Shown here piece by piece: positions 12,533 to 23,249 of a stretch of DNA of 64,000 bases (positions are counted from its first letter, which is position 1; each line of letters begins with the position of its first letter). The stretch covers positions 3,396,176-3,460,175 of the forward strand of contig NC_043742.1 in NCBI RefSeq assembly GCF_004337985.1, given 5' to 3'. Origin of the DNA: Pyricularia pennisetigena (Eukaryota > Ascomycota > Sordariomycetes > Magnaporthales > Pyriculariaceae). The notes beneath the pieces are model-generated. The model saw nothing but the letters and a program-made list of their open reading frames with translations. It ran no database searches and was not told the origin of the DNA. Position numbers and translations under genes: made by a program.

Positions 12533-13093
12533 TGTTAACAAAATAGGTTGCTAACAGGGGGTTAGGCATTAGCCTAAATGCGGCGTAATGCTAATTGCGT
12601 TGTAAAAACCTGTAATTACAGGGTTTAAATGCACTATATTATTCACTAATATTTGGATTAATTAATTTAATTTATCGGTAGGGGAAATTTTGCTTTGTTT
12701 CCCTCATATATTTTCCGATATCGAAATGGGAGTCGGTACGCCAAAAAGCGTTCCAGTGCCGCACACGATTTTCCGAAAAATTATTTTATATGCGTTGTTG
12801 AAAAAACACCCTTATTTCCATATAAATTATTTTTAGGTTCGCACTAATTTGGTGATTTGGTGAAAATTTCAACTAAGTACAGGGTAGCTGACTCGTAAAT
12901 GTAGGGTGGGTATAAGACCCGGTACAGGGTAAAACCCCATTCGCTGACTTTGAATCGCAACTCCTGCACCACATACACAAAATATAACAGAAAATCCGAC
13001 AGCCCCAACAGCCCCATTTCGGCACTATCTATTGTGGCTTATATACAAATAAAAGTGGACCCATTACATGCTAAATTACGCATATAATTAACA
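12533..13093 (-). repeat. Copia 5' LTR (right)
   Basis: This is the less mutated of the two LTR copies (TGTTAACA...TTAACA). It keeps several CpA sites that are TpA in 4,739-5,298. The transcription start and poly(A) site are not identifiable. Confidence 0.88.
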
Positions 13094-13689
13094 AACCCCA
13101 TTAACGCGTAAACGTTTTCAGATTTAAAAATTTCGTAATGTTTGTTTAAAAAAAAATATTCGCGATGGGGCAGGTCGGGTAATTTCGTAAAAATTTGCCG
13201 TTATTATTTAAACGTGGATAAATTGCGTAAAATTGGTACGTCGGTAACGGTGGCGCCAAAATTTGGTAATATTGCGAATAAATTTGGTTTCGGGGTTTAT
13301 TTCCGTTTCGGATTCGGATTTTTTCGGTAATTGTTTTTAATCGATTAAAAAAAGTTTAAATTCCCATTCATTTTCGGATATAAGATTAAACAATAATAAT
13401 TGGAATAACGATAAAAACGAAAATGATTGCAATATCGATAAAAATAATGGGGTTAGGTCGGATATAAAATATTGGGTTGCCAATTGCGCGGATGGAAATA
13501 TTTTTTCGGGTATATTTATTGGTATTATAGGAAATATATTTTCGATCATTGGATTTAGGATTTATTTGGTTTAATGATATATTAAATAAAAGTTAATATG
13601 CGTAAATATATAGTATAATAATAATTCTTTTTTATTCTTTTGTATATCGGGTGGAATGGTGGTTGGCGATAACGCAATATTGGGTGTTT
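13094..13689. other. AT-rich flank of unknown origin
   Basis: This does not continue the sequence interrupted at 4,738, so the copia is not simply inserted in an otherwise continuous arm. Short frames (13,142-13,330 + and 13,337-13,549 -) show no family resemblance. RIP-type base composition suggests repeat-derived sequence. Confidence 0.3.
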
Positions 13690-14046
13690 TATTGGTGGTA
13701 CCGCTATAAACGGCGAAATGCGACAAAATGTTTTCAAATTAAAACGAGCGCGATCTTTTCGGCCAATGTAATTGGTCGAAAAACCATGTGGCTAAAAGGT
13801 ATATGGAGCGTTCGGTCCCTATTGCGGAGCAGGGGGTTTAATCTGAGCATTAAAACTAGTTAGTTAGCCTAAATAGCGCACCCTATAGTTTTAATGCCCA
13901 AATTAAACCCCCCTATTTCGCAATAGGGACCGAACGCTCCATATACCTTTTAGCCACATGGTTTTTCGACCAATTACATTGGCCGAAAAAATCGCGCTCG
14001 TTCTAGTTTGAGGACATTTTGTCGCGTTTCGCCGTTTATGGCGGTG
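13690..14046. repeat. Palindrome of about 355 bp
   Basis: The left half (about 13,690-13,866) and right half (about 13,870-14,046) are reverse complements. Both ends carry the GGCGGT/ACCGCC..AAACGGCG module and share the segment around GAACGCTCCATATACC. The centre holds TAGTTAGCCTAAATAGCGCACCCTA, also present near 1,953-1,978 beside the left terminus. The right half continues into a copy of 4,050-4,738. Confidence 0.7.
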
Positions 14047-15712
14047 TTATTCATAATATACCTAATGTTGCGATATCGCTAATGATTATTTTATTGATAT
14101 AAGGATAGTTTGTAGTATTTTGCCGTTGATAGCGGGTATAAATAATATATTCGCATTATAATGGCCAAAAGAAATGGTACAACCATATTATACAATCAGA
14201 TATTCGAATAAAAAGAATAAATCAAAGAATAAAAATGTATAGTATTTTGCGTTGAATTTATTGGAGTTTGTTAATTATTTAAATGCCGGCCGCGTTTTTA
14301 TAGCCACAGTATTTGGAAACATATTAAAATATTAAATAAAATTTGTAATTTTTTATGATATTTAATTCTTGCTTTAAATAATGGTACATAATATTGATTT
14401 TAGTTTAAACTACAGTTTGAATAGCTTAATAGACCTAACACTGCAAAATGCATGCAATTATCGATTAAAACAAAAATTTTATTAACAGTTTTATATTGAT
14501 TAATAATTTGTTAAAAAACTGAATAATTTACGCAAATATTGGTAGAATTAAAAAAGAATTTAATCTATGCATTTTTCTATCAATTTATTAAAAAACCTTA
14601 TGTAACTTTTCTTTTATAAATTTTATTTAACTAAATAAAGCAAAAAATACAAAAATAATACAAATTTAGCATTTGTTTCTATAAAAAAACAAAAAAGGCC
14701 GGTATTGTAAATCGGGTTTAACGTTGACGCTTGTGTATATATATAATCCAGGCTTTCAAATTTTGGTTTTATTAATGCTAAAATTGGTAAAAATGTAAAA
14801 GCATTTCGATTGTAAAATATATATAAAATTGGATACACTTTACCTATCCGCATATTTCACGGTTTAAATAATCAGATATACGTACCAAAATGTAGTATTA
14901 TATTTAATATATATATGACATCCCCCACGTGCAAAAACCACAAAATCTGGCTGCAAAACAAAAATAATATAAAATAAATCAAATAAAACAAAAAAATTTA
15001 TAAAATACACATTTAGCATTTTATTTTATTAAACAGTTTTCAAAACCGATATTATAAGTAAAACTGGGTTTGCACGTTTATTTATATACGTAATCGAATT
15101 TCTGAAGTTTTGGTTTCATTATCGTTAAAATTAGTAAAATTATAAACGAATTTCGATTGTAAATTATACATAAAAATATATACTTTACCTATCCGTTTAT
15201 TTAACTGTTTATATAATATGGTATATGTACCAAAACTTATTATGACGATATATATATATATACGACCCTCCACGTGCAAGAATTATAAAATTTGGTCAAA
15301 AATTAAAAATAATGTTAAAAAAATCGAAAATCGAAAAAAAATCGAAAAAGCAGTACCGCCATAAACGGATTAAGGGCAGGTGGTATCGAATTCGGCTATT
15401 ATAAAAAATAAAAAAATAAATGAAATCGCTGCTAATAGCGATATTTAACGCTATTTTCAACGATATTTTCTTTTTTCAACATTTTGCGTAATTGTGGAAT
15501 AATAAAGGAGTATCGGTCGAAAAAAGGCCAAAAATACCGCTATAAACGGCGAAAATCGACAAATTATCCTCAGACCTGAACCAGAGCGTTCTTTGGATGG
15601 ACCCACAGGTACATTGCAAAGCCGCAATTGAGCCACGAAGTGGATCAATTGTGGAGCTCTGGGCTTCAGGGATGAGCCCTGAGACTACTAACGAGCGTGG
15701 CAGCGCTTTTAT
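14047..15712. repeat. Right arm of the inverted-repeat element
   Basis: About 14,050-14,660 is a direct copy of 4,050-4,738. About 14,650-15,690 is the reverse complement of 2,205-3,290. The last 150 bp (15,560-15,712) is visibly less AT-rich than the rest, although its left-arm partner at 2,205-2,340 is AT-shifted. The right end therefore appears less RIP-mutated. A terminal repeat of about 26 bp ends at about 15,712. Confidence 0.6.
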
Positions 15713-15760
15713 GGTGTGCACAGCGCTGACTAAGCTCCTCTGCTCATGTGATGCCAAGAT

Positions 15761-17889
15761 CTATCTACTGCAACAAATGTCACGTTTTCGAGGGGTAAAC
15801 ATTAGTTCCAGCTTCCCTGGCCTGGCAATAATTAAATCCTGACGTTTTAGTCCGATATTGTTCCCATCTTCTCCAGGAGCAAAACTTGGCTCGTAATGCC
15901 ACACAGTATGGGCAATCACCATACGCATGATCGTGAGCGATATCTGCTTGCCGACGCAGCTCCACCGACCTGTCAAAGAAAAAGGAAACAGGGGGCGATA
16001 TATTTTAGCAAAGTATCTGATGTTCAACCCGCTCCTTTGGCCGTGCGGGAAAAAAATGCCATCAGGGTTCGAAGAAAACATGCTTCAGAAGACTCACCTG
16101 TATTGAAGGGCGCATACGCTCGCCGCTCCATGATGAACTCAGGCTGGGTCGTCCACCGCTCGGGGATGAAATCGTCGGGAAAAGCGAAGAACCTCTCGTC
16201 GCGTTGCTGCGCCCGGACCGGCACCCAAACGCTCACCTCGCCGGGGATGTGCGTGCCGGCGATCTCGATGCCCTCGGGCGGCGTCATCCGGGCGCTGCCG
16301 TTGCCCGCCGGCGGCTGCAGCCGCAGGGTCTCGTCGATGACGGCTTGGAGAAAGGGCAGGCCGCGCAGGTCGGCGTCGCAAAACTCGTCCAGCGTGGTCT
16401 TCCCAAAGACCGGCGCCAGCTCTTCCAGCAGCCGCACCTGCGCCCAGGGGTGTTTGGTGAGGTAGTAAAAGATCCATGCCATGGTTCCCGAGGTGGAATC
16501 TCTGTTTGCGCCCATTAGTAGAAAGATTACCATTTCCGCATGTTTGCTAGTGTTGTGACTTACGTTGCTCCGATGAGAATCGCTTGCGATTCTGTATATA
16601 TGGAGTTCATTGAATTGAATGATGTTTGCTTCCCTCTAAAATCCTGGAGGAAGTATTTCAATATGTCCACCTTGTCCTCAGAGTCATCCTGTAAAAATCA
16701 TGTCAGTAGTTTTGCTCTTGATCTAATTTTGGCTCATGGAAAGTAAAAAAAAAAAAAAAAAGAAAAAAGACCATATTCCCCTTTTCGTTCCAACCATATC
16801 AATGCATATCATTATATGAATAGAAGAGATCAACTCACCGCTATTCTCTTGTCGACCGTCCTGATCGAGAGCTCCTCAAATTCTTTCTGCTCCTTGGCAA
16901 GCCCGAGATCAACAGCAAGCTGCACCGGCCAAGCAAGAAATCCCAGCTTTCCAAACGGCTTGAAGCTAGCCTCCAGCAGATGAAGCGTCCGGTTTTCCCT
17001 GCCACTCTTGACGGTTTGGTAATCTGCCGAGTATCCCACAGCTCCGGTGAGGTCAAAGGAAAGTAACATCATGTAATGGCTGATGTCTATCGGTCCTTGG
17101 ATCTTGGAGAGCGTATCCAGCCACACCTTGACCTCTTTGAGGATCTTCGGTTCATACTGGGGGAGCACTACAGTCCAAGGTTTTAATATCATTTATGAGA
17201 ATCAATCAAATAGCTGACTTCTTGAGAAGATGGGGAAAAAAAAGCATCAGAAAAGCAAAGAAAAGGGGCGTACACTTTGTATCTAGAGCTAGATTCCAGA
17301 TCTTGCGGCGGGCAATGTGCTCTTCCTTATCCAGCAGCGCGACGATCATGCGATCTCCTCGAAAATGCAGAATGTCAAAGATGCCCGTGTTCCTCTTTGA
17401 GCACTTGCTTGTCATGCCCTGCACCTTGTACAGCGCCTCGGGGGCCATGACCATGAGCTCATTAGGGGCGATGCGGACAAAGTCGCCATACTGACGCATG
17501 AGGGACGTGTGGTGATCGTTGACCTGAGTATTCCGGGCGGCGTACAGCCCATAGAGCTTGGTGACCTTGGCAGCAAAAGGACCCGGGAAGCGGGCGAGTC
17601 GGTGGAAGAAGACGCGGTAGATGGCAATGCTGGTGAACAGAGACCCCAAGTAGGATACAAAGACGGCAGTTGTTGCGTAGAGGCCACTCTGCAAGCTGCC
17701 TTGCGCCTTGGTCAGCTTCCAACCAAGGATGGCAAGCGCCGCGACGTGACATAGGAGGGTCCATGTGGCATGGCGGACGCGATGTCCGTGTATCCAGTAG
17801 GTCCAATGCGATGCGAGCCCAAAGGCGGTTGCCGCAAGGCAGTAAATGCTTATGGCTTTGGTTGAATCAATCATTGAATTGTCTTGCAT
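15761..17889 (-). CDS. Cytochrome P450 monooxygenase (five exons)
   Basis: Exons: 17889-17274, 17167-16839, 16688-16630, 16546-16098, 15969-15761. They sum to 1,662 nt, giving 553 residues. This is a heme-thiolate enzyme that activates O2 and should sit in the ER membrane. The first ~90 residues hold about three hydrophobic segments, then the PGP hinge (RFPGPFAAK). The I-helix reads GANRDSTSG (about 347-355), the ExxR is ETLR (407-410), PERW is at 463-466, and the heme loop FNTGRWSCVG, with Cys489, is completed by splicing exons 4 and 5. Length is normal for the family. The N-terminal anchor plus PGP pattern resembles fungal P450s annotated as tryprostatin B 6-hydroxylase-like, but substrate cannot be told. 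The third intron (16547-16629) appears to use GC-AG. ATG at 17,874 is an alternative start. The stop lies about 50 bp from the RIP-affected repeats. The 1.2 kb upstream region carries no other gene. Confidence 0.88.
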
Positions 17890-19116
17890 TTGAGGTTTTG
17901 GTGAAGGTAAATTAGTTGAGAACGACAAGGCGGCAAGCCAACGAGTGCAGCTACCAGGGTGCGTTCCTTTTTTTTCTTCTTTTTTTTTAAGGCCTGACGA
18001 AAATGTTTTGCGTTCAGAGCTACTAATTAACCGCGGCAAACGTTGTACTATGATAGGTAGAGGTTGGAAGGTGGGATGGTAGCACAGCCAAAGTAATTTT
18101 ATTTGGTTTTGATTATGTTTGGTCAATATCCCGCCATCAATCACATTTCTCCATGGGAAATATCAGGCCATGGTCAACGTATCGGCTGTTTACAGTGAAA
18201 ACAGTGGAATAAGATTTAAGGTTCGGGCGGACATCCGTGGATCATGTCCTTGTAGCAACCCGCAGCGGTGTCAAACGCCGAACTTTATATAAATGCCCTG
18301 GTTGCCGCCCTAGTAAACCACTCCCGAATTCAAACGCCTTTCTAGGAGTTTCTACTGCACCAAGTCTGATGTTGTTTGCAAGGGTACTTTCCACACTACC
18401 CTCGATTTCAGTCCGAAGTTGGTTACCCACAGCAGGGGCTATGGTACCAAGTATGGGTGCGAAATGTTACCTCCACCAGCTTAATATTGCTGCAACTACA
18501 AAGGCACGTGAAATGCTACATATATCAGATACTGTAAGACGTCATTCCTGCTTCAAAACGGGCAAAACCGCAGATAAGGATTGAACTTTATTTATGTAAA
18601 CACTTCCGTCCGCATACTATGACAAGGTCTTAGTTCCACTTACATGGCCTCTCGTACCGTCGTACGATATCGAACGAAGGTGTCAAGAGAGAGTGGTGTT
18701 GCAAACACTTAATGCCAAGCTGACAAGAGGGAATTCAAGTCATATGTTTCTTGTGTCTGCAACGATACTGCAGGCGAATGGAGTCTCATTCATAGACAGG
18801 TTCTTGATCCTGTCATCCGATGTCCTAAAACAGTAGAAAACTGACACCATTGCCTTTGAAACCATGGTTACTGTGAACTAGCGCAAACCCTGCCTTCGTG
18901 CGGTATTGGTGGAAACGTCGTAATCTCTTCCCCGTAACATTTGCCTGCAAAGTTTGTAGATAAAAACAAAAACGCGAACTGTATCGAACACACGGCGTAA
19001 AGTCACGATCGACTCTTCAATATAAGTAGATAAGAATCTAGCCCTTGCTATGTAAATGCATGAAGTTCTGGAGTGGATAAGGACATGGTCGCTTTTATGC
19101 CCATTGCCAGCCCAAG
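17890..19116. other. Intergenic region between divergent P450 and phosphatase genes
   Basis: This 1.2 kb separates two genes transcribed away from each other and must contain both promoters. A short pyrimidine-rich run lies near 17,970-17,990. The open frames at 18,237-18,584 (+) and 18,242-18,430 (-) overlap each other and have no recognisable domain, so I see no gene. Confidence 0.6.
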
Positions 19117-20348
19117 ATGCAGAGAACCCCTTCTGAACTTCCCACCAAGCGCCATGAAGGTCAAGGTGACTTTCCCAACATACCCAATTTCCGCGACGTT
19201 GGCGTAACTGTCAACAATTGGGCCAATCGCAAGTAAGATAGGAATGGCTCCAGTACACTAAAAAGATGTTGGCTAAAAATTTATGCCAATCCTCTCTAGA
19301 ATTTTGAAAGAAGGCGTTCTGTATCGCTCTGCCGCTATCGGTATGCACCAAAAGTTGCTACCACTGACTAGAAGCTGAACAAGTGCTGATCATTATCAGA
19401 ATATGCCTCTCCCATTGACCGGGAGCTCCTCAGAGATAATCTAGGGATTCGAACCATCCTGGACTTGAGACTTGAGTGAGTGAGACAGCTGCTGTGATAT
19501 TCGTATAAGTATATCTGCTAATGCTGGGGAAAAAAAAAACCTGCGCATTTTTCGTTGTGATTAGATCAGAGCGATTCACTGCGCATGTGCATGCGCATGC
19601 ACAACCGGAAGTCAAACCAGATGTTTCCTCTATCACTGGCATCCAATACAAATCGGTCAACCTGGTCGGAAAGGACACCAAGAGATATTTACTTCAGCTG
19701 CTCAGCTGGGTCAGTTGGCTGTATGTTGTCCGCCGCCGCCCAATGAGTAGTTGGCATTTAACTAACTGGTTCGACCCTCGCTTTGAGTAGACGGTTTTGC
19801 CTTCTCTACTACATCTTGAGAGACCACATGGCAGCCAAGCGAATCCTGAGCAAAGAGCTATTGCAAAAACGTGGGATGAATGGGTTCTTGATCGATATTT
19901 TAGACCATGGCAAAGCTCAAGTGGTGGAGGTAGGTGACCATTTCTCCTTTTGTTGGCTATTACATCTAATGATGGTTTGTTATCATAGGCACTGCGGGCG
20001 TTGGTTGATCCGCCAACGTCGACGCCGATCCTGATACATTGCGTGCATGGCAAAGACAGGACGGGCCTAATCACGATCATCATCCTCCTGGCCTTGAATG
20101 TTCCTCCAGACGCAATCGCCCACGACTACCATCTTTCCGACGAATGTCTGGCCACACAGCGCAGAAACATCAACAAGTACATGGAGGCCCGTGGGCTCGA
20201 TCTGAGTTTTGCCACAACGTGTGAAGGCCTTGTTGAAGAACTGAATTCACACATCCGTCGGGCGTACGGAGGAATTGAGGGATATCTCAGCTCCATCGGC
20301 TTTACTGCTGCGGAGACTCGTCAATTGCGACAGTGCCTTGCTGCTTGA
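19117..20348 (+). CDS. Tyrosine/serine protein phosphatase (Y_phosphatase3 type, six exons)
   Basis: Exons: 19117-19232, 19300-19340, 19400-19475, 19565-19720, 19791-19929, 19989-20348 (888 nt, 295 residues). All five introns are GT-AG, 59-89 bp, and phases agree throughout. The protein begins with the family hallmark NFRDVG (24-29), then GVLYRSA, then LGIRTILDLR, and ends with the P-loop HCVHGKDRTG, whose nucleophile should be Cys194 with Arg200. This Cys-X5-Arg family (PF13350-like) dephosphorylates phosphotyrosine/serine or phosphoinositides. Bacterial and fungal relatives are soluble, and no signal peptide or membrane segment is seen. The catalytic loop is intact, so the enzyme is probably active. 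The physiological substrate is unknown. Confidence 0.88.
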
Positions 20349-20448
20349 AGTGACGTCCGGGTTGACACGAATCACGCGACTTTGGTTTTCCTGAGCACGC
20401 ATTAAATCTAGCTGCTCAAATCTTGGCCACGAACCCAAGTTGTTCAAA

Positions 20449-20490
<42 letters not shown>

Positions 20491-21168
20491 TTTGAACAGA
20501 GCGTTGGTGCGGAGTGCGGTACATGGGTCTTGCTTTTTCTTTTCTTTTTTTTTTTCCTTTTCAAGGTTCGCAACGGCCGTTGAAGATTGTAACCTCGCCC
20601 ACCTCATCGGATACGTCACCGGTCGCTTAGAGTACCCTGGCAACTCGTTGTTGGTATTCGAATCGAGGCATTCCCTGCAGCCGGGGTTAAATACTTCACC
20701 TTCTTTCCGAAAATGGCAGATTCAGCCCAAAACTGGCCTTGACCAAATTTTTTGTCGGGCGCACACAACTTTAGTCTCGGATTAGATTCAGTTGACCCCA
20801 AAAGAATAAATAGAAAAGAAAAAAAGAAATAAAATGACGCTACCTTGTTTACTGGGCTGCCCCACTATTACGTGTTCTTACTCGAAGATCTTAATTCGAT
20901 TGGCCCAACGTACCGAATTTGCCCCGAGAGGTCGTTGTGGACTCTATTACCTGTCAGGGATCGAAGGAATTGCTTCCGGTGGAGCGAGGACAAAAACCTT
21001 AAAATGGCACCTGCCAAGAGGTTGCAGTTGGATTTGTAGCAACCAAACAATGCAACAGGTTTGGTAAACTGGTCAGGCAGGGAAATGCAAAGGCAACTAA
21101 GAATATTTAATATGAAATTATGCTTGATATATTTGCACCCAGGTGGTAAGATAGGTGGCTCATTAACC

Positions 21169-21209
<41 letters not shown>

Positions 21210-22058
21210 AATATTTGTCCTCCTTAAGATTAAAAAGCTCACCACTGGCTGACTGTCCCACACCGTATACGTTACCCCATGTTCACTCCATGCCCATTTT
21301 CAGTCTCAAATTAATGAAATGACGAAGTTCTTGATTTCTATGCTTCACACAATCACATGAATCTTGGATTGTTCCATGCCTAAAAGCGAAATCTGAGGGG
21401 GATGCGTGGAAGCTTTTGGACTTGCCAACGGTGTCGGTCAGGTCAGGTTGGCTGCGAGCAAACCCAAATGGCCTGTTGCATGCAATAATGTACTGGCGAT
21501 ACTAATTGACGGCCAATTGCTCGATTGAGATTGGCTAACAGGCCAACCTTTCGGCAGGCAGGTAAGAAACCGTCCGCACTTTTTTTGCTCCGCCCCATGC
21601 CGCGTCTAGAATGACCTAGCATATATGCCTTCTGAAAGGTAGGGCAGCAGAAAAAGAGATCCAAATGTCCCGTTAGAAAGACGACTGGGAAAGCGACGGC
21701 TCGGGCTGGCATTAGTGAGGAAAACCATGAGCACTACGTCACTGGCCTAAGCAATGGCCTTGTCGACATGGACAACCAGACTTGGTATTAGATGTGTTGT
21801 TTAAACCATACTGCATCTGGTGATCCTCCGACAGTATAGCCCACCTTGTCATTCCCCCTCCTCGGTCATTTTTGAGCTTGAATGAAAAAGGGATCTGAAT
21901 CCTACCGAGGTTCCAATACCGGGTATCTACCCATCCTGCAAATCAGGAAAAGCTATTTGCTCCGCCGCGCTTAACACTTTTTTTTTCTTTTTTTTTTGAT
22001 GTTGGAGGTTCCTCGCCGTGATTCTAGTAGAGTTTTTACCGGCGCCCGAATACCGCTT
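20349..22058. other. Intergenic region with long homopolymers
   Basis: This holds T37 at 20,451-20,487 and A36 at 21,170-21,205, plus shorter T-rich runs near 20,540 and 21,980. The frames predicted here mostly translate the homopolymers. I see no gene, tRNA or repeat family. Confidence 0.6.
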
Positions 22059-23249
22059 TTACACTGTCCCAGTAAGATGCCAAGAACGAGCGCTCCAGAG
22101 CTCAGCCCACTTGTGCTTGAGAGCTGCGATCACGGCCTGCACAACCCGCACCACTTTGACTACGACTGAATAGACGCCGTACACGACGAAGCAGAGACTG
22201 ACCAAGAAGAAAAGCAGAGGAAGCAGGCGATCCCACGGCGCATTTTTCGCAGCCGCCCAGCCGTCGCGCAACCCTCTCATCAGGAGCCGCCGCAGGGATG
22301 CCATAAAGCCGGGCGAATCCCGAGAAGATGGTGGTCTGTAACTGTGAGTATGAACGTACTCGGGATAACGGTGTTGCTGGCGGCCGTTAACACGAGATGG
22401 GGCTAAGTTGTAAGGCGGCAACGACCCGCGGCCGCCGTCCAAGGTGCCATAGCCAACCGCCACGGCGGTTCGTTCAACGCGTCGTGGGTTTTCGAGAGCC
22501 GACACACTAGAGGGTAAGCTTTGTCGGGTAAGCAAGGGTCGGCCGTTGTCGCGGTCGATCGAATGAACATATCTCGCAAGTGTTTCGAGCGAGGATTTGG
22601 ACAGGCGCTCCGCCCATGGTCCTCGCCTTCTCCTTCTGTCTTTCCCGTACTGCCTCAGCACGCAGAGTCTGACACTTATTATCCTGTCAGTTTTGACGTA
22701 GGAAATCTTCTCAAGCTTGTGGCCTTGAGAAGTGAATAGAACAATATTGTGGGGACCGTGCGCCTCGGCCGGAGCGATGGGTAGGCGAAATTTGCGCATC
22801 CGGTCTGCCTTCCTCGCAGGAAAGCCAGCGTATCGCTCCTCCAGTGTGTGGCCGTCCATAGATGTCAACTATCAGGTCGCAACCCGGAGCCGGAGGGGTC
22901 TCCCATCAGCGAAAGCTAACTTTGCAAAAAAAAAGAAATGGGACGTCAATGCGAGCGGGTTAGCAGCTCAAAGGAGTACACGACATCAATAATAAAAGCA
23001 ACTTACCATGAGTACCATTACGGTACCGTCCGTCATGCCCTCGGTGGAAAGAACTACCACCGGGTGATTGTATGCTCCGGGGTCGAGGAGCTTGGTGCCC
23101 CTGGCAAAGGTCGCATGGTTTTCGGGACTAATTTTATCGTAGGGTGGAAGCCACATAAACATGCCCCTCAGGTCCGAGCCAGGCTCTCCAACAGTGACGA
23201 GCGCCTGGTTATCTGCCTCGTGCGGACTAAACGTATTGACCGCGGACAT
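22059..23249 (-). CDS. Unknown fungal protein with C-terminal membrane anchor (two exons)
   Basis: Exons 23249-23007 and 22868-22059 give 350 residues, with one 138 bp intron (GTAAGT donor, phase 0). The N-terminal third contains GAYNHPVVVLS (about 58-68), then across the splice site VMVLM-LTSMDGHTLEERY, and later HNIVLFTSQGHKLEK. This pattern of a short HPVVVLS strand followed by a VTS/LTS strand occurs in a widespread but uncharacterised group of fungal proteins, as I recall it. Residues 160-290 are low-complexity and basic. One hydrophobic helix (about 296-316) is followed by about 34 residues, so this would be a tail-anchored or single-pass protein with the bulk in the cytosol. No catalytic motif is recognised. 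Confidence 0.7.

Larger units (their letters stand above)
4739..13093 (-). mobile_element. Degenerate Ty1/copia-type LTR retrotransposon
   Basis: Two related repeats of about 560 bp bound the element and both start TGTTAACA. Reading on the minus strand, the order is gag remnant, protease, integrase, reverse transcriptase, RNase H, which is the copia order (integrase before reverse transcriptase). A polypurine tract abuts the left LTR and a primer-like site abuts the right LTR, both consistent with minus-strand transcription. The coding region is broken by many stops and frameshifts, and a 563 bp repeat is inserted between gag and protease. Flanking five-base sequences (AGCAT on the left, AACCC on the right) do not match, so no target duplication is visible. 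The element is not autonomous. Confidence 0.88.
1934..15712. mobile_element. Large composite inverted-repeat element hosting nested insertions
   Basis: The outer ends form an imperfect terminal inverted repeat: about 1,934-1,959 on the left pairs with about 15,687-15,712 on the right (core CGCTGCCACGCT). Longer arms follow. Sequence at about 2,205-3,990 recurs as reverse complement at about 13,960-15,690, including the blocks around 2,225-2,300/15,600-15,680 and 2,510-2,640/15,240-15,390. A further copy of the inner arm lies at about 4,050-4,738 in direct orientation to 14,050-14,660, so 3,300-4,700 is itself a palindrome centred near 3,990. The left arm has about 245 extra bases after its terminus. 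I see no transposase frame. It may be a foldback-type element or a pile-up of one family in opposite orientations. Confidence 0.55.

Noticed and set aside
18237..18584. 115-codon plus-strand frame between the P450 and phosphatase genes
   Set aside because: No domain, an equally long frame opposite, and probably promoter DNA for both neighbours.
19440..19460. B-box-like sequence (reverse complement of GGTTCGAATCCC) as a tRNA gene
   Set aside because: It lies in exon 3 of the phosphatase (LGIRT) and has no A box or cloverleaf around it.
20416..20785. Frames containing poly-Lys or poly-Phe across the T37 tract (also at 21,061, 24,213, 28,084, 52,028)
   Set aside because: They are translations of homopolymers without further coding signal.
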